Source of the DNA: Laceyella sacchari
Lineage (GTDB): Bacteria > Bacillota > Bacilli > Thermoactinomycetales > Thermoactinomycetaceae
Direction: 5' to 3'
Length of the DNA stretch: 64,000 nt
Assembly: GCF_004343255.1 (NCBI RefSeq)
Contig: NZ_SMDD01000002.1
Location: 310,001-374,000, forward strand
Under the pieces are notes generated by a model. The model saw nothing but the letters and a program-made list of their open reading frames with translations. It was not told the DNA's origin and did no database searches. Position numbers and translations under genes: made by a program. Of this stretch, positions 38,023 to 48,087 are shown in pieces. The number at the start of each line of letters is the position of its first letter. The stretch's first letter is position 1.

Positions 38023-41000
38023 TTATGCCTCCTTTTCCTTTTTGCCGCCAAACCGCGCTTGTAGCCCTGCGAACAGCTGATACACGATCGGCACGATAAA
38101 CAGCGTCAACAGCGTCGACGATAGCAATCCGCCGATCACCACCACTGCCAGACCTTGCGACAACAATGTTCCTTCTCCATAACCCAATCCAAGTGGCAGG
38201 AGCGCGCACACGGTCGCCAAGGCAGTCATCAAGATAGGCCGGAGCCGGGTACCTGCTGCTTCCAGCAAAGCCTCTGTGATCTCCCAGCCTTCTTTGCGTT
38301 TCTGCATGACGCGGTCAATCAAGACGATGGCATTGGTCACTACGATACCAATCAGCATCAACGCCCCGATCATCGCCGACACGCTAATCGGCTGATCCGC
38401 CACATAAAGACCAACCAAACCGCCAATCACCGCAAACGGTAGGGAGAACAGAATGGTGAAAGGCGCCGTCGCCTCGCCAAATGCGATCAACATAACCAAG
38501 TAGACGGCGAAAATGGCGACAATCATCGCGACTCCCAACTGGGCGAAGCTTTTATTCATCTCTTCGGTGTCACCGCCCAATTTGATGGCAACGCCGGACG
38601 GCTTCTTCATTTTGGAGATGATGTCCATCACTTCTCGGGACACTGCTCCGGTATCTTTGACCGTCACATCCCCCGTGACAGAGGCATACAATTGGCCGTC
38701 TTCTTTTTGAATGCTCACCGGCCCCTTTTCTACCTTCAAGGTGGCGATTTCATCCAAACGGATCATATCTCCCGTCTGCGACAAAATTTCCACCTTTTTC
38801 AGTTGCTCAACCGAGGCGAGCCCTTCTTTTTCCAAGCCTAATTTCACTTCCTGCGCTTCGTTGCCTCGCTCGATCTCCATCACTTTGTCCGCCTGGAGCA
38901 AGCCGCGTACCGACATGGCCACTTGTTGGGCCACCAGTCCTTTTTTGGCCGCTTTGGCCTCATCTACTTGCAGAGTGACGATTTCTTTTTGAGCACTTAA
39001 GTTGTTGGACACATTGGTCAGCCCGTCAACGTTTTTCAGCTTTGCGGTCAATTCATCGGTCACCCGCTTGACGTCTGCCATGTTGTCACCGCGAACGCTG
39101 GCGTTAATCCCGCCGCCATGCACGCCCATGCTGCTCATCTCGGTTACGTTGATTTCAGCCTTATGCTCCTCTGCCAACGGCTTCACTTGGTTGCGTACAT
39201 CAGCCAAGAACGGTTCCATGTTGGTGTTATCATCCAAGATCACAACCATCGTGCCCCGATTGGCACTGCCAATGCTGCCATCGGCGCCCAATTGGCCAGC
39301 CATGCTACCGACCGTCGTGGAGATGACTCCCACTTCTTTGTGCTTCCGCAACAATTGCTCGATCTGCTTGCTTAATTTGTCAGTTTGTTGCAACTCTGTG
39401 CCCGACGGTAACTCTACTGTTACACGCAATGCCTTATCCTTTTCCGCTGGCAAAAACGACGTTCCCACCAACGGAATTAAGAAGAGACTTGCCACCAGCA
39501 ACACGGTTGACAGACTCATCACGATTGCTTTATGGTTTAGGGCCCACGCCAACGACTTCCGGTACCAGTGGGCCATCCGGCTTTCCGCCCGTTTGTGGCG
39601 CATCGGGGTACCGCGGAGCAGCATCAGCTTGGACAGCACGGGCACAACCGTAACTGCCACTACCAATGAGCACAACAATGAAAAAGCCACAGTCAACGCA
39701 AAGGGGTAAAACACTTCACCGACAATGCCGGTCACAAAGCCGAGCGGAATGAATACCGCCACAGTGGTCAAGGTGGACGACGTGATGGCCGAGCCCACTT
39801 CTTTGGTCGCTACCTGAATAATGTTCACACTGCGATCCGCATTGTGCATCAGGTGGCGGTGGATGTTCTCAATCACGACAATGCTGTCATCCACGACCCG
39901 CCCGATCGCAACCGCCATTCCACCCAATGTCATGATATTGAGCGTGATATCTGCCTGTTTCAACAAGATCAACGTCGCCAACACAGACACTGGGATGGAG
40001 ACGATGGAAATCAGGGTCATGCGGAAATCACGCAAGAAGATCAAAATGATGACTGAAGCAAACAACGCACCCAAAAGCCCTTCGCGCACCATGGAATGAA
40101 TGGAGGCTTTAACACTTTTGGACTGGTCATACAAGGTGATAACCTTCAGCTCAGGGTGTTCTTTGGTGAGTTGCCCCAACTTGGCGAAGATCTCGTCGGC
40201 CACTTCCACAATGTTGGCATCCTGATCTTTGATGATATCGATGTTGACAGAAGGCTTGCCATTGGTGCGGGTGATCAAGGTTTGCTCAGCAGCCGACTCG
40301 GTGATGGAGGCAATGTCTCCCAACTTCACCGTCTTGATCTCTGCTTCGGCGAGCTTCGGTTGCTTTGGCTTGCCAGCTGAGCGCGGGGTAGACGCCTGGC
40401 CTTTAGGCATCTTCATGCCCGGCACTTTCTTGCTGGACGGGCCCTTCACTTTGGAGAGTTGTTGCGAAAGCTGGGTAAGCCCGGTTTTCACCCCATTGAT
40501 CGCACCATACAACTGGCCGACTTTTTTCATGTCTGGTTCTGGCTTGCTCATCTCATTGTTCAAGGCGATCTGCAAGCCGATCAGCTTGGCCACCAAATCA
40601 GCCTGGGTCGCTTGCGCCCGTGACAGGCCCGCAACCCCTTGCCCTAATCCATTTACCGCTTGGCCAATCCCGTTGACCGCATTGCCCAAGCCTCCGACAG
40701 CTTGGCCAAGTGCGCCCATCTGTTGGCCCATCGTCTGAAAACCTTGGCCGATTTGGTCAAACGCTTGTTGCATGCCTTCCATCTGGTTAGGCGGAACAGT
40801 CAGTTCATAATTTCGCAACTGATCCACACTCGTAATTTTCTGATCGATACGTACCGGCAATTCAATACCGTCTGTGCTTAAATCACCCAACGGCAACGAC
40901 ATGTTGGCACTTTGCAAAGCTTGTTGGACGGCTTGAGCGGAGAGGTTGTATTTCTTTAGTTGCTCCGGTTTCAAGCGGATGTATACCGCTTTGGGCCCTT

Positions 41001-41532
41001 CCCCTTTTACTTGCACTTCCCCCACCCCATTTACTCCATCCAGGGCGGGTTTCACTTTGTCATTGATCAACTGTTCCAATTGTGCAGCCGTCTTGTCCTT
41101 GCTGGAAACGGACAAGCTGACCACAGGGGTCGTGTTAAACCCGAAACGGTTGAACACGGTGTCTTGCACATCTTCGGGCAAGCGAACTTTGCTGATGAGA
41201 CTTTTCATCTCTTGTTCCGCTTTGTCCAAATCTGCGTCAAAATCAAACTGAGCGACAATCACCGAGGTGCTGTCTGCGGTGATGGAATTCAGCTTTTGCA
41301 AGCCTTTCATCCCCCGAACCGCCTTCTCGATCGGATCGGTCACCTTTTTAGATATGTCTTCTGGCGAAGCGCCAGGATAAGGCGTAATCGCCACTACCAC
41401 CGGAAAACTGATATCCGGCATGGATTCCATCTTCAATTGTGTCGCTGTATAAAGTCCTCCGCCAGATATAAGAAGGGTCAAAATCAAAACGGCGGCGACA
41501 TTGCGAACAGAAAATCGTGTCAGCCAGTTCAC
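38023..41532 (-). CDS. RND-family efflux transporter (SwrC/AcrB-like) with a large Gly/Gln-rich insert
   Basis: The protein is a proton-driven exporter of the HAE1/SwrC type, 1169 residues long. The first membrane helix (about 11-32) precedes MESMPDISFPVVVAITPYPG and ASPEDISKKVTDPIEKAVRG, the family signature. The central membrane block has LGGMAVAIGRVVDDSIVVIE with the Asp-Asp proton relay. The second half repeats the topology (LIGIVVTNAIVLIDRV). Between residues about 249 and 397 there is an insertion rich in Gly, Gln, Ala and then Lys and Pro that ordinary members lack. The GTG at 41532 follows AAAGGAGGATCC. It stands alone, with a promoter and an inverted repeat upstream. Confidence 0.93.
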   Translation of the reverse strand: MNWLTRFSVRNVAAVLILTLLISGGGLYTATQLKMESMPDISFPVVVAITPYPGASPEDISKKVTDPIEKAVRGMKGLQKLNSITADSTSVIVAQFDFDADLDKAEQEMKSLISKVRLPEDVQDTVFNRFGFNTTPVVSLSVSSKDKTAAQLEQLINDKVKPALDGVNGVGEVQVKGEGPKAVYIRLKPEQLKKYNLSAQAVQQALQSANMSLPLGDLSTDGIELPVRIDQKITSVDQLRNYELTVPPNQMEGMQQAFDQIGQGFQTMGQQMGALGQAVGGLGNAVNGIGQAVNGLGQGVAGLSRAQATQADLVAKLIGLQIALNNEMSKPEPDMKKVGQLYGAINGVKTGLTQLSQQLSKVKGPSSKKVPGMKMPKGQASTPRSAGKPKQPKLAEAEIKTVKLGDIASITESAAEQTLITRTNGKPSVNIDIIKDQDANIVEVADEIFAKLGQLTKEHPELKVITLYDQSKSVKASIHSMVREGLLGALFASVIILIFLRDFRMTLISIVSIPVSVLATLILLKQADITLNIMTLGGMAVAIGRVVDDSIVVIENIHRHLMHNADRSVNIIQVATKEVGSAITSSTLTTVAVFIPLGFVTGIVGEVFYPFALTVAFSLLCSLVVAVTVVPVLSKLMLLRGTPMRHKRAESRMAHWYRKSLAWALNHKAIVMSLSTVLLVASLFLIPLVGTSFLPAEKDKALRVTVELPSGTELQQTDKLSKQIEQLLRKHKEVGVISTTVGSMAGQLGADGSIGSANRGTMVVILDDNTNMEPFLADVRNQVKPLAEEHKAEINVTEMSSMGVHGGGINASVRGDNMADVKRVTDELTAKLKNVDGLTNVSNNLSAQKEIVTLQVDEAKAAKKGLVAQQVAMSVRGLLQADKVMEIERGNEAQEVKLGLEKEGLASVEQLKKVEILSQTGDMIRLDEIATLKVEKGPVSIQKEDGQLYASVTGDVTVKDTGAVSREVMDIISKMKKPSGVAIKLGGDTEEMNKSFAQLGVAMIVAIFAVYLVMLIAFGEATAPFTILFSLPFAVIGGLVGLYVADQPISVSAMIGALMLIGIVVTNAIVLIDRVMQKRKEGWEITEALLEAAGTRLRPILMTALATVCALLPLGLGYGEGTLLSQGLAVVVIGGLLSSTLLTLFIVPIVYQLFAGLQARFGGKKEKEA

Positions 41533-41576
41533 TTGGATCCTCCTTTGCACCAAGGTATACATGATGAGCTAAACCC

Positions 41577-41594
41577 TGAACGTTGATGCGTTCA
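41577..41594. promoter_or_regulatory. Inverted repeat in the RND gene leader, candidate operator
   Basis: TGAACG-TTGATG-CGTTCA is a perfect six-base inverted repeat with a six-base spacer, between the promoter and the GTG start. TetR-type regulators often bind such sites. No regulator gene is adjacent. Confidence 0.45.
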
Positions 41595-41635
41595 ATGTTT
41601 GTTTCCGCTTTCGAAACCGGCCTTAAATCACCCCA

Positions 41636-41664
41636 ATATTACCGAACAGTATATATTGAGTCAA
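41636..41664 (-). promoter_or_regulatory. Promoter of the RND transporter gene
   Basis: TTGACT and TAATAT are 17 bp apart on the minus strand. The rest of 41665-41810 shows nothing recognisable. Confidence 0.65.
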
Positions 41665-41814
41665 TTTCTGATTTGTGAATATTCCCCGGGAAATGGCCTA
41701 TCCGTCACAATCTGGTCACACTTCCAACAGCACTTTTGTCCGCTCCCAAAAACCATTTGCTCCTAGTGTCTGCCATCTGAGGGCGGTTCACTCTTTTTCC
41801 ATGCTAGAAACGCA

Positions 41815-41847
41815 AAAAAGGCATCTGATATTAACAATCAGATGCCT
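41815..41847 (-). terminator. Terminator after yvoF
   Basis: A perfect ten-base-pair stem (GGCATCTGAT with ATCAGATGCC) followed on the minus strand by TTTTTTGCG. Confidence 0.88.
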
Positions 41848-41862
41848 GTGGCGGATACCGTA

Positions 41863-42369
41863 TCATTTGCCTTCAGTGACCCGCTCGCGTATGATCCGCG
41901 CCGGGTTTCCGGCTACGAGCGCATGAGGCGGCACATCTTTGGTAACCACCGATCCCGCTCCCACCATCGCGTGATCGCCGATTGTGACACCGGGCAAAAT
42001 GGTGCTGTTGGCGCCAATCATCACATGGTCGCCAATAACCACGTCACCTAGTCGGTATTCGTGGATCAAGTATTCATGCGTCAGAATGGTTGTGTTATAC
42101 CCGATGATGGTATTTTTACCGATACGAATTTTTTCAGGATACAGCACATCCATCGTGGCCATCAGCGCCACGGCCGTCTGCTCCCCGATCTCCATCCGCA
42201 AGCAGGTGCGATACAGCCACCGTTTCATCGATAAAAAGGGAACATAACGAGCAATCAAGATGATTAAGGTATTCCAAAACACTTTCCAAAAGGGAATCGT
42301 TTGATAGAGTTGCCATAATGCATTACTTCCTTGAACCGGGAAGCGCTCTGTTTTTCTCATCTCCATCAT
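41863..42369 (-). CDS. yvoF: Hexapeptide-repeat acetyltransferase (YvoF-like)
   Basis: The 168-residue product is a left-handed beta-helix transferase. Hexapeptide repeats run from about residue 80: IRIGKNTIIGYNTTILT, then VVIGDHVMIGANSTILPGVT, then IGDHAMVGAGSVVTKDVPPH and ALVAGNPARIIRE, the typical acyltransferase end. Two short hydrophobic stretches precede the repeats. The acceptor is unknown. The start overlaps the ppaX stop; a second Met at the fourth codon is also possible. In B. subtilis yvoF likewise follows ppaX. Confidence 0.85.
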   Translation of the reverse strand: MMEMRKTERFPVQGSNALWQLYQTIPFWKVFWNTLIILIARYVPFLSMKRWLYRTCLRMEIGEQTAVALMATMDVLYPEKIRIGKNTIIGYNTTILTHEYLIHEYRLGDVVIGDHVMIGANSTILPGVTIGDHAMVGAGSVVTKDVPPHALVAGNPARIIRERVTEGK

Positions 42370-43016
42370 CCCCTGGCCGATTGGATCTGGACAATGTCAA
42401 GCAGTTGACGCATATCATCGATAAAATACGCAGGAGCCAGCCGTTTCAACTCATCGGCGTGCAAACTCCAAGCCACCCCTGCCGCAGCCACACCAGCTCT
42501 TTCAGCGGCCATGAGGTCATAGCGGCTGTCACCTACCATCAATGCCTGTTCGGCAGTGGCTTGCAGCTTGTCTAGTGCGAGAAGGATCATGTCCGGTTCC
42601 GGTTTGCCCCGTTTCACGTCATCCACGGTAACAACAACGGACATCAAGTGATCCAGCCCCATCCGTTTCAAGCCCATGTCCACAACCAGGCGACGCTTGT
42701 TGGACACGACAGCTAAAACGACTCCCGCTTCATGCAACTGAGTTAACACTTCGCACACATGGGGAAACGATGCCACCAGCTCATCGTGTTTGGCCACATT
42801 ATAGGCATGGTACGTTTTGACCATCTCTTCGGCTTGAGAAGGGTCAAACCGACGCATTTGGTCAAGCAACGGCTCACCCATGCATGCCAGCACATCCTGC
42901 TCGGTATACTTTCCCGGGCAATGTGTTTCAAGCGTGTGCATAAATGAAGAAAGAATTAAGTTGTTGGTGTCAATCAGCGTTCCGTCCAAATCGAACAATA
43001 TCACTCTGTATTTCAC
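42366..43016 (-). CDS. ppaX: Pyrophosphatase PpaX (HAD family)
   Basis: PpaX hydrolyses the pyrophosphate released when HprK dephosphorylates HPr-Ser-P. The 216-residue HAD enzyme begins YRVILFDLDGTLIDTNNLIL, carrying the nucleophile and acid Asp. It continues with VLAVVSNKRRLVVDMGLKRM (motif II), KPEPDMILLAL (motif III Lys) and MVGDSRYDLMAAERAGV (motif IV). It is next to lgt and near hprK, as in B. subtilis. Confidence 0.93.
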   Translation of the reverse strand: MKYRVILFDLDGTLIDTNNLILSSFMHTLETHCPGKYTEQDVLACMGEPLLDQMRRFDPSQAEEMVKTYHAYNVAKHDELVASFPHVCEVLTQLHEAGVVLAVVSNKRRLVVDMGLKRMGLDHLMSVVVTVDDVKRGKPEPDMILLALDKLQATAEQALMVGDSRYDLMAAERAGVAAAGVAWSLHADELKRLAPAYFIDDMRQLLDIVQIQSARG

Positions 43017-43088
43017 ATTCTCACCTCATTTTTGGCATGAAAGAAGGAGATGGAAGACACCTCTTCCGATCTCCCAATGGTGCTGGCT

Positions 43089-44099
43089 TTATGCTTTTGC
43101 CTGGCCTTCTTTCTCCTCCGCTTGCGCATTGGTTTTCGTTTCCGCCTCTGATGCCGATGGTTCATTTTCGGCGGAAGCTTGTGCGCTGGATGTGGCTGGC
43201 GCCTCTAAGGTCGCTTCATCCCGATAAAAGACCGTGGCTCTTCCCGTGGCCCGGCGCCAAACGATGAGAAAAGCGCCTACCAAGACTAAGATTAAGCTCA
43301 CCAGCTGGGCGATCCGCACGTTCCCTCCATTCATCACCCCCGGGTCAAACATGAGCGACATCGGAGACCATAACAGCTCCATCACCGACACTAACCAGTC
43401 AGGGCCGGTAAAGGTTAAGCTGTCGGTACGCAATCCTTCGATGAAAAAGCGCCCGAGCGAGTACCAGATCATATAGCTAAACAGCACTTCACCGCGGCGT
43501 GGGTTGAAATGCCTGATCAACAACAACAAGCCGAACCCGACCAGATTCCACATCGATTCATATAAGAACGTCGGATGATAGTAAGCCCCTTGAATGTTCA
43601 TTTGCTCGATAATCCAATCCGGCAAATGCAAGCCTTCCAAAAAGGCCCGGCTCACCTCGCCACCGTGGGCCTCTTGGTTGATAAAGTTGCCCCATCGTCC
43701 GATCGCTTGGCCCAAAAGCACGCTAGGAATCACAATGTCGGCCAACTGCAAGAAATCGATGTTTTTTTTCTTCACAAATATGTATCCGACGAGAAAAGCG
43801 GCAATCAAGCCTCCGTGAATAGCCAGCCCGCCTTTCCAAACAGCCACGATGTCCTCAGGATGCATGGCATAGTATTCCCACTCAAACAAAACATAATATA
43901 GGCGGGCACCGACAATCGCTGAAGGCAGTATCCACAGCATCATATCAAGGATCGTGTCACTGTCCAGCCCGCGCCTCTCGCCTTCGCGAACAGCCAGGAT
44001 CAAACCCAGCAACGCAGCTGTTCCCATGATGACACCGTACCAATGCACTTGAAATGGACCCAGCTTAAACGCAACCGGATCAATGACTGCTTGCCACAT
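43089..44099 (-). CDS. lgt: Phosphatidylglycerol-prolipoprotein diacylglyceryl transferase
   Basis: Lgt attaches diacylglycerol to the lipobox Cys of prolipoproteins in the membrane. The 336-residue protein has about seven membrane segments. Essential marks are [16 protein letters not shown] (the HGGL motif), [18 protein letters not shown] (catalytic Arg) and [13 protein letters not shown] hydrophilic Glu/Ala-rich tail of about 40 residues follows the last helix and is longer than usual. The ATG at 44099 follows AAAGGAGTG. The lipoproteins at 15560 and 19178 are candidate substrates. Confidence 0.95.
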   Translation of the reverse strand: MWQAVIDPVAFKLGPFQVHWYGVIMGTAALLGLILAVREGERRGLDSDTILDMMLWILPSAIVGARLYYVLFEWEYYAMHPEDIVAVWKGGLAIHGGLIAAFLVGYIFVKKKNIDFLQLADIVIPSVLLGQAIGRWGNFINQEAHGGEVSRAFLEGLHLPDWIIEQMNIQGAYYHPTFLYESMWNLVGFGLLLLIRHFNPRRGEVLFSYMIWYSLGRFFIEGLRTDSLTFTGPDWLVSVMELLWSPMSLMFDPGVMNGGNVRIAQLVSLILVLVGAFLIVWRRATGRATVFYRDEATLEAPATSSAQASAENEPSASEAETKTNAQAEEKEGQAKA

Positions 44100-44311
44100 G
44101 GTTTGCACACTCCTTTCTTCCCTTCGCATCCACTATCCCTTGTATTTTATCGCAAACGATTCAGATAGGAAAAGGGATTAAGAGCAATCAGGAAAAACCC
44201 GCCTCTTCATCCCCGTAATTTGTTTTTTCATCCATATTTTAACATCTTATCCATAGACACAAAATGTCTGATTTATTAAAATAGGTTACACACGCCGCGG
44301 AGGTATTTATT

Positions 44312-44539
44312 TTGCATCCGACATATTTCTCTGATAATAAAATAAACGAACGCTACGATTGCTTAGAATGTAACAAGCTGGCAAGCGTAAGCGTCAAAAA
44401 TGGGAAAGGGACATGCCTCACACCGGGATGCTTACAGGACACACCGATCCAGTTCGTCTATTTTCCACACTGGCCCAAGCCCAAAGCAAGCCGCCAAGGC
44501 CGCCCTTTTTTCCCATTTATGAACGACTTCGATCCATGA
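44312..44539 (+). CDS. Small zinc-ribbon-like protein, function unknown
   Basis: A 75-residue protein with two Cys pairs, DCLECN near residue 17 and CLTPGC near residue 35, that could bind one zinc ion. The tail WPKPKASRQGRPFFPFMNDF is basic and aromatic. It starts at TTG, but the ribosome-binding site CGGAGG is strong and well spaced. It lies on the plus strand, so it splits the hprK-lgt-ppaX block that is contiguous on the minus strand in relatives. Confidence 0.6.
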   Translation: MHPTYFSDNKINERYDCLECNKLASVSVKNGKGTCLTPGCLQDTPIQFVYFPHWPKPKASRQGRPFFPFMNDFDP

Positions 44540-44653
44540 TCAATGACTTGCTACGGAGCCGTCGCGAAAAGAGTCTTGTGGGGATGCCCATAACTTGCGG
44601 CGGCTTCGGATGCCAAGTTCCACCCTCCAAAGCCTAAGCTTGCCCCCTGTTCC

Positions 44654-45589
44654 TCAATCGATCTCGTCCCCTTCATCGATCACTTCTCCCAGCTTTTGCA
44701 CAAACTGTTGTGCCGCGTGATAGCCCAGTCGCTTCAGTCGGAAATTCATCGCCGCCACTTCAATGATGACAGCCAAGTTCCGCCCTGGACGCACGGGGAC
44801 GATCAACTTGGGAAGCTCCGTGTCGATAATGCGAACTTTCTCCTCATCCAAGCCCAGTCGGTCATACTGCCTTTTTTCTTGCCACGCTTCCAAATGAATC
44901 GTCAGCGATATCCGCTTTTTATCTCTGACCGCACCAGCCCCGAACAAAGTCATCACATTGATAATGCCCAAGCCGCGGATTTCCAGCAGATAGCGAATCA
45001 AATCAGGGGCGTGCCCCACCAAGCTGCCTTCCTCCGTTTGGGTAATTTCCACCGCGTCATCCGCCACCAAGCGGTGCCCGCGCTTCACCAGCTCCAAAGC
45101 GGTTTCGCTTTTCCCGATGCCGCTGGAGCCGGTGATTAACACGCCAATCCCGTAAATGTCAACCAACACCCCGTGCATGGTGGTGGTGGGAGCAAGCAAC
45201 TTTTCCAGATAGTTGGTCAGCTTGCTCGCAAAACGGGTGGTCGCCATCTCGGTTCTGAGAATCGGAACTTTTTTCTCTTGGGCCGCTTGAACCAACTCCG
45301 AAGGCACGTCATAGTTCCGCGTCAAAATAAAACAGGGAATCTCCGGATGGCACAATCGGTCAAAGCGCTCTTGTCGTTCCGCTTTCGTCAACCCTTCAAT
45401 GAAGGACAATTCCGTTTTCCCAAGCAGCTGCAAGCGCTCAACGGGGTGGAACGTGAAAAAGCCGGCCAATTCCAAGCCCGGGCGGTACAAGTCCGCGACC
45501 GTGACCCGGCGCCGGTCCAATTGATCCCAACCAGAGACCACTTCCAAGTCGAATTGTTGAACGATGCTTTTAATCGTCACTTTGCTCAT
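44654..45589 (-). CDS. hprK: HPr kinase/phosphorylase
   Basis: HprK phosphorylates HPr on Ser46 when glycolytic intermediates are high and reverses it with inorganic phosphate, setting catabolite repression. The 311-residue protein has an N-terminal domain, then Walker [32 protein letters not shown] with the catalytic Asp, and the signature [20 protein letters not shown], then RDKKRI. The ATG at 45589 follows AGGAGAG. Its likely substrate gene is at 20618. Confidence 0.97.
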   Translation of the reverse strand: MSKVTIKSIVQQFDLEVVSGWDQLDRRRVTVADLYRPGLELAGFFTFHPVERLQLLGKTELSFIEGLTKAERQERFDRLCHPEIPCFILTRNYDVPSELVQAAQEKKVPILRTEMATTRFASKLTNYLEKLLAPTTTMHGVLVDIYGIGVLITGSSGIGKSETALELVKRGHRLVADDAVEITQTEEGSLVGHAPDLIRYLLEIRGLGIINVMTLFGAGAVRDKKRISLTIHLEAWQEKRQYDRLGLDEEKVRIIDTELPKLIVPVRPGRNLAVIIEVAAMNFRLKRLGYHAAQQFVQKLGEVIDEGDEID

Positions 45590-45658
45590 CTGGCACTCTC
45601 CTACCGTCACATATGCGACAGAGCGACTGTCATCCAGCCGCTCTTGTCTTTATTACCA

Positions 45659-46768
45659 CTACAGTACCGTTTTTTCTGTTTCTTTGTCAAAGATGTGTGC
45701 CTTGTTCATATCGAGCGCCAAAGTTACTTGCGCTTCCGGCACGTACTGGGTGCGGGCATTGACGCGGGCAGTCAGCCACTTGTCGCCCAAGCCGCTGACA
45801 TACAGGTACATTTCCGCACCCATGTTTTCGGCTACTTCCACCTTGGCGGTGAAACGGCTATCCGGCGACGCCTCGATGAAGACCGGTTCGTCGTGAACGG
45901 CTTCCGGGCGAATGCCGAAAATCACCTCTTTGCCTACATACCCCTGTTCACGCAAACCATGAGCACGACCAGCCGGAATTTTCACTTTTGCGCCCTCTGT
46001 TTGGAAATAAAGCTCGCCGTCTTCTTCTTTGAGAACCCCTTCGACGAAATTCATGGCCGGTGACCCGATGAAACCGGCAACAAACATGTTCGCCGGGTTG
46101 TTGTAAATCTCGGTGGGCGTGTCCACTTGTTGGATCACTCCATCTTTCATCACTACGATGCGGTCGCCCATCGTCATCGCTTCGGTTTGGTCATGGGTGA
46201 CGTAGATGATGGTGGTTTCAAGGCGCTGATGCAATTTGCTGATCTCTGTGCGCATTTGCACGCGCAACTTGGCGTCTAGGTTGGATAACGGCTCATCCAT
46301 CAAAAACACTTGCGGTTCGCGGACTATCGCCCGCCCAAGTGCAACGCGTTGGCGCTGTCCACCGGAAAGTTGCTTGGGCTTGCGGTCAAGCAGATGCTCG
46401 ATATCAAGAATCTTAGCCGCTTCCCGTACCCGCTTTTCAATCTCATCTTTTTTAAACTTGCGCAACTTCAATCCGAACGCCATGTTTTCATAAACGGTCA
46501 TGTGTGGATACAACGCATAACTCTGGAACACCATGGCAATGTCACGGTCTTTCGGTGCCACATCGTTTACCAAGCGATCGCCGATGTACAATTCCCCTTC
46601 CGAAATCTCCTCCAGTCCCGCAATCATGCGCAGAGTCGTCGATTTTCCGCAACCCGACGGTCCCACCAACACCAAGAATTCCTTATCTTTAATTTCAAGA
46701 TTAAAGTCTTTCACCACCAAATTGTTCCCATATCTTTTATACACATGGTTTAGACACACTTTCGCCAT
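45659..46768 (-). CDS. msmX: Sugar ABC transporter ATPase, MsmX/UgpC type
   Basis: MsmX-type ATPases energise several carbohydrate importers at once. The 369-residue product has Walker [19 protein letters not shown], signature [16 protein letters not shown] and Walker [19 protein letters not shown]-terminal OB-type regulatory domain follows, with [13 protein letters not shown] and [14 protein letters not shown]. The ATG at 46768 follows GGAGGGTG. No permease or binding protein is adjacent, which fits a shared ATPase; the gene lies 69 bases upstream of hprK. Confidence 0.92.
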   Translation of the reverse strand: MAKVCLNHVYKRYGNNLVVKDFNLEIKDKEFLVLVGPSGCGKSTTLRMIAGLEEISEGELYIGDRLVNDVAPKDRDIAMVFQSYALYPHMTVYENMAFGLKLRKFKKDEIEKRVREAAKILDIEHLLDRKPKQLSGGQRQRVALGRAIVREPQVFLMDEPLSNLDAKLRVQMRTEISKLHQRLETTIIYVTHDQTEAMTMGDRIVVMKDGVIQQVDTPTEIYNNPANMFVAGFIGSPAMNFVEGVLKEEDGELYFQTEGAKVKIPAGRAHGLREQGYVGKEVIFGIRPEAVHDEPVFIEASPDSRFTAKVEVAENMGAEMYLYVSGLGDKWLTARVNARTQYVPEAQVTLALDMNKAHIFDKETEKTVL

Positions 46769-46897
46769 GGTTATACACCCTCCCGAAGCATGATCTAATG
46801 CATGTCCGCCTTGTTCTTCGGACATCTCTCAGCTTCATTCTATGACAGGTTGGGCGATGAATCATTGTGCAAAGGTCACAAAAAGCGCTGTATGGTT

Positions 46898-47872
46898 TCA
46901 CCTTTCACCTTCCTGATGGTTCAAAAGCAACAGTACCACCTTGAGCAGCATCGCATCCGCAAACCGCCGCACATCGAGTCCCGTTTCCTGTTTCACCCGA
47001 TCAAACCGGTACAAAAGGGTGTTGCGGTGCACATACAGATGGCGAGCCGTTTCACTGATATTTAGATTCAACCGCAAAAAGGCCTCAATCGTCTTGCGCA
47101 TTTCCTCTTCGCGCAACAAAGCCAAGCCCGGCATCTCTGCCAAAAAGGTTTTGGCCGCCTGATCGTCCAATTGCGTTAACAGTCGTTCCAACCGCGGTTT
47201 CCATGTCACCCAGACGGCTTTTTCCATGCCGAATGAACGCACCGCTTCCCGCACCTGTGCCATGCGCTGCCACATGCCGGGAAGTTGTTCCCAAGAAATA
47301 ATCGGCGGAGCAAGCACCATGCTCGCGGTTAACCCCAACTCATCGGCTAGCGCCTCCTGCAATCCAGATGCTGCTTCGAGCAACATCTCTTCTGCTTCCA
47401 AAGTGAACTTCTCCTTACCGATCCACTCCCGCAACGGGACGAACAGCAACCAGTCACACTCGTTGAGGCCCACCAACCACGGGGAACTCCCGGCAAAGTA
47501 TGTATTCAACAGCACAGTCAGATCTTCTTTGGAAAAAAAAGGACGCCCTTGTTCAAATACCAACAGCGCCGGCATCCGCCCGCCGGGAAGGTGATGGTTA
47601 AGATGCGCCGGTACCGGTGCCGGCGGCCCACCATCCAACATGCCTTTGATCCATTCCTCCAACCCCAGGCGCTTCGCTGGTTTCATTTCTTCACTCAGCA
47701 ACCACTCGATCAACGCTTGTTCCCGTTTGGTCAATGCCAAGTCAAAGGTAATCCACTCTCCTGAAGAAAGTTGGAATGCCGTCTCCCCCGGTGCAAGACG
47801 CGATGGCTCCACACGATTAGCTTGGACGCCAAGAATCCGTTCAATCCGCCTCACCCTTTCCCACGCATGCAT
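46898..47872 (-). CDS. PucR/CdaR-type transcriptional regulator
   Basis: A 324-residue regulator. Its carboxyl end LNLNISETARHLYVHRNTLL, then YRFDRVKQETGLDVRRF, is the PucR-type helix-turn-helix. The preceding part resembles the GGDEF-like CdaR domain. No sensory domain is recognisable in the first 150 residues. The ATG at 47872 follows AAAGGAGTG. It is next to msmX and divergent from the sortase gene; control of carbohydrate-related genes is conceivable but unproven. Confidence 0.85.
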   Translation of the reverse strand: MHAWERVRRIERILGVQANRVEPSRLAPGETAFQLSSGEWITFDLALTKREQALIEWLLSEEMKPAKRLGLEEWIKGMLDGGPPAPVPAHLNHHLPGGRMPALLVFEQGRPFFSKEDLTVLLNTYFAGSSPWLVGLNECDWLLFVPLREWIGKEKFTLEAEEMLLEAASGLQEALADELGLTASMVLAPPIISWEQLPGMWQRMAQVREAVRSFGMEKAVWVTWKPRLERLLTQLDDQAAKTFLAEMPGLALLREEEMRKTIEAFLRLNLNISETARHLYVHRNTLLYRFDRVKQETGLDVRRFADAMLLKVVLLLLNHQEGER

Positions 47873-48024
47873 CGCTGTCACTCCTTTGTCCGCCCTTTTG
47901 TCCGACAATGTTAGGATATCGTTTTTGGTGGAGATGGGAAAGCGGGGCAAAACGCCCATGCCATCACAACAACCGCACAGACACAAAACGTCCTTGTCCT
48001 ACGAATAGATATAGTGAAGGAATC

Positions 48025-48065
48025 GCATGAACCAACGCGAACCCTTTTATACATCAGGTTCATGC
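48025..48065. promoter_or_regulatory. Inverted repeat before the sortase gene
   Basis: GCATGAACC and GGTTCATGC form a perfect nine-base inverted repeat with a 23-base spacer, ending just before the ribosome-binding site AAAGGAGTG. It could be an operator or an mRNA hairpin. Confidence 0.45.
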
Positions 48066-48087
48066 ACCGCACAAAGGAGTGATAAAC

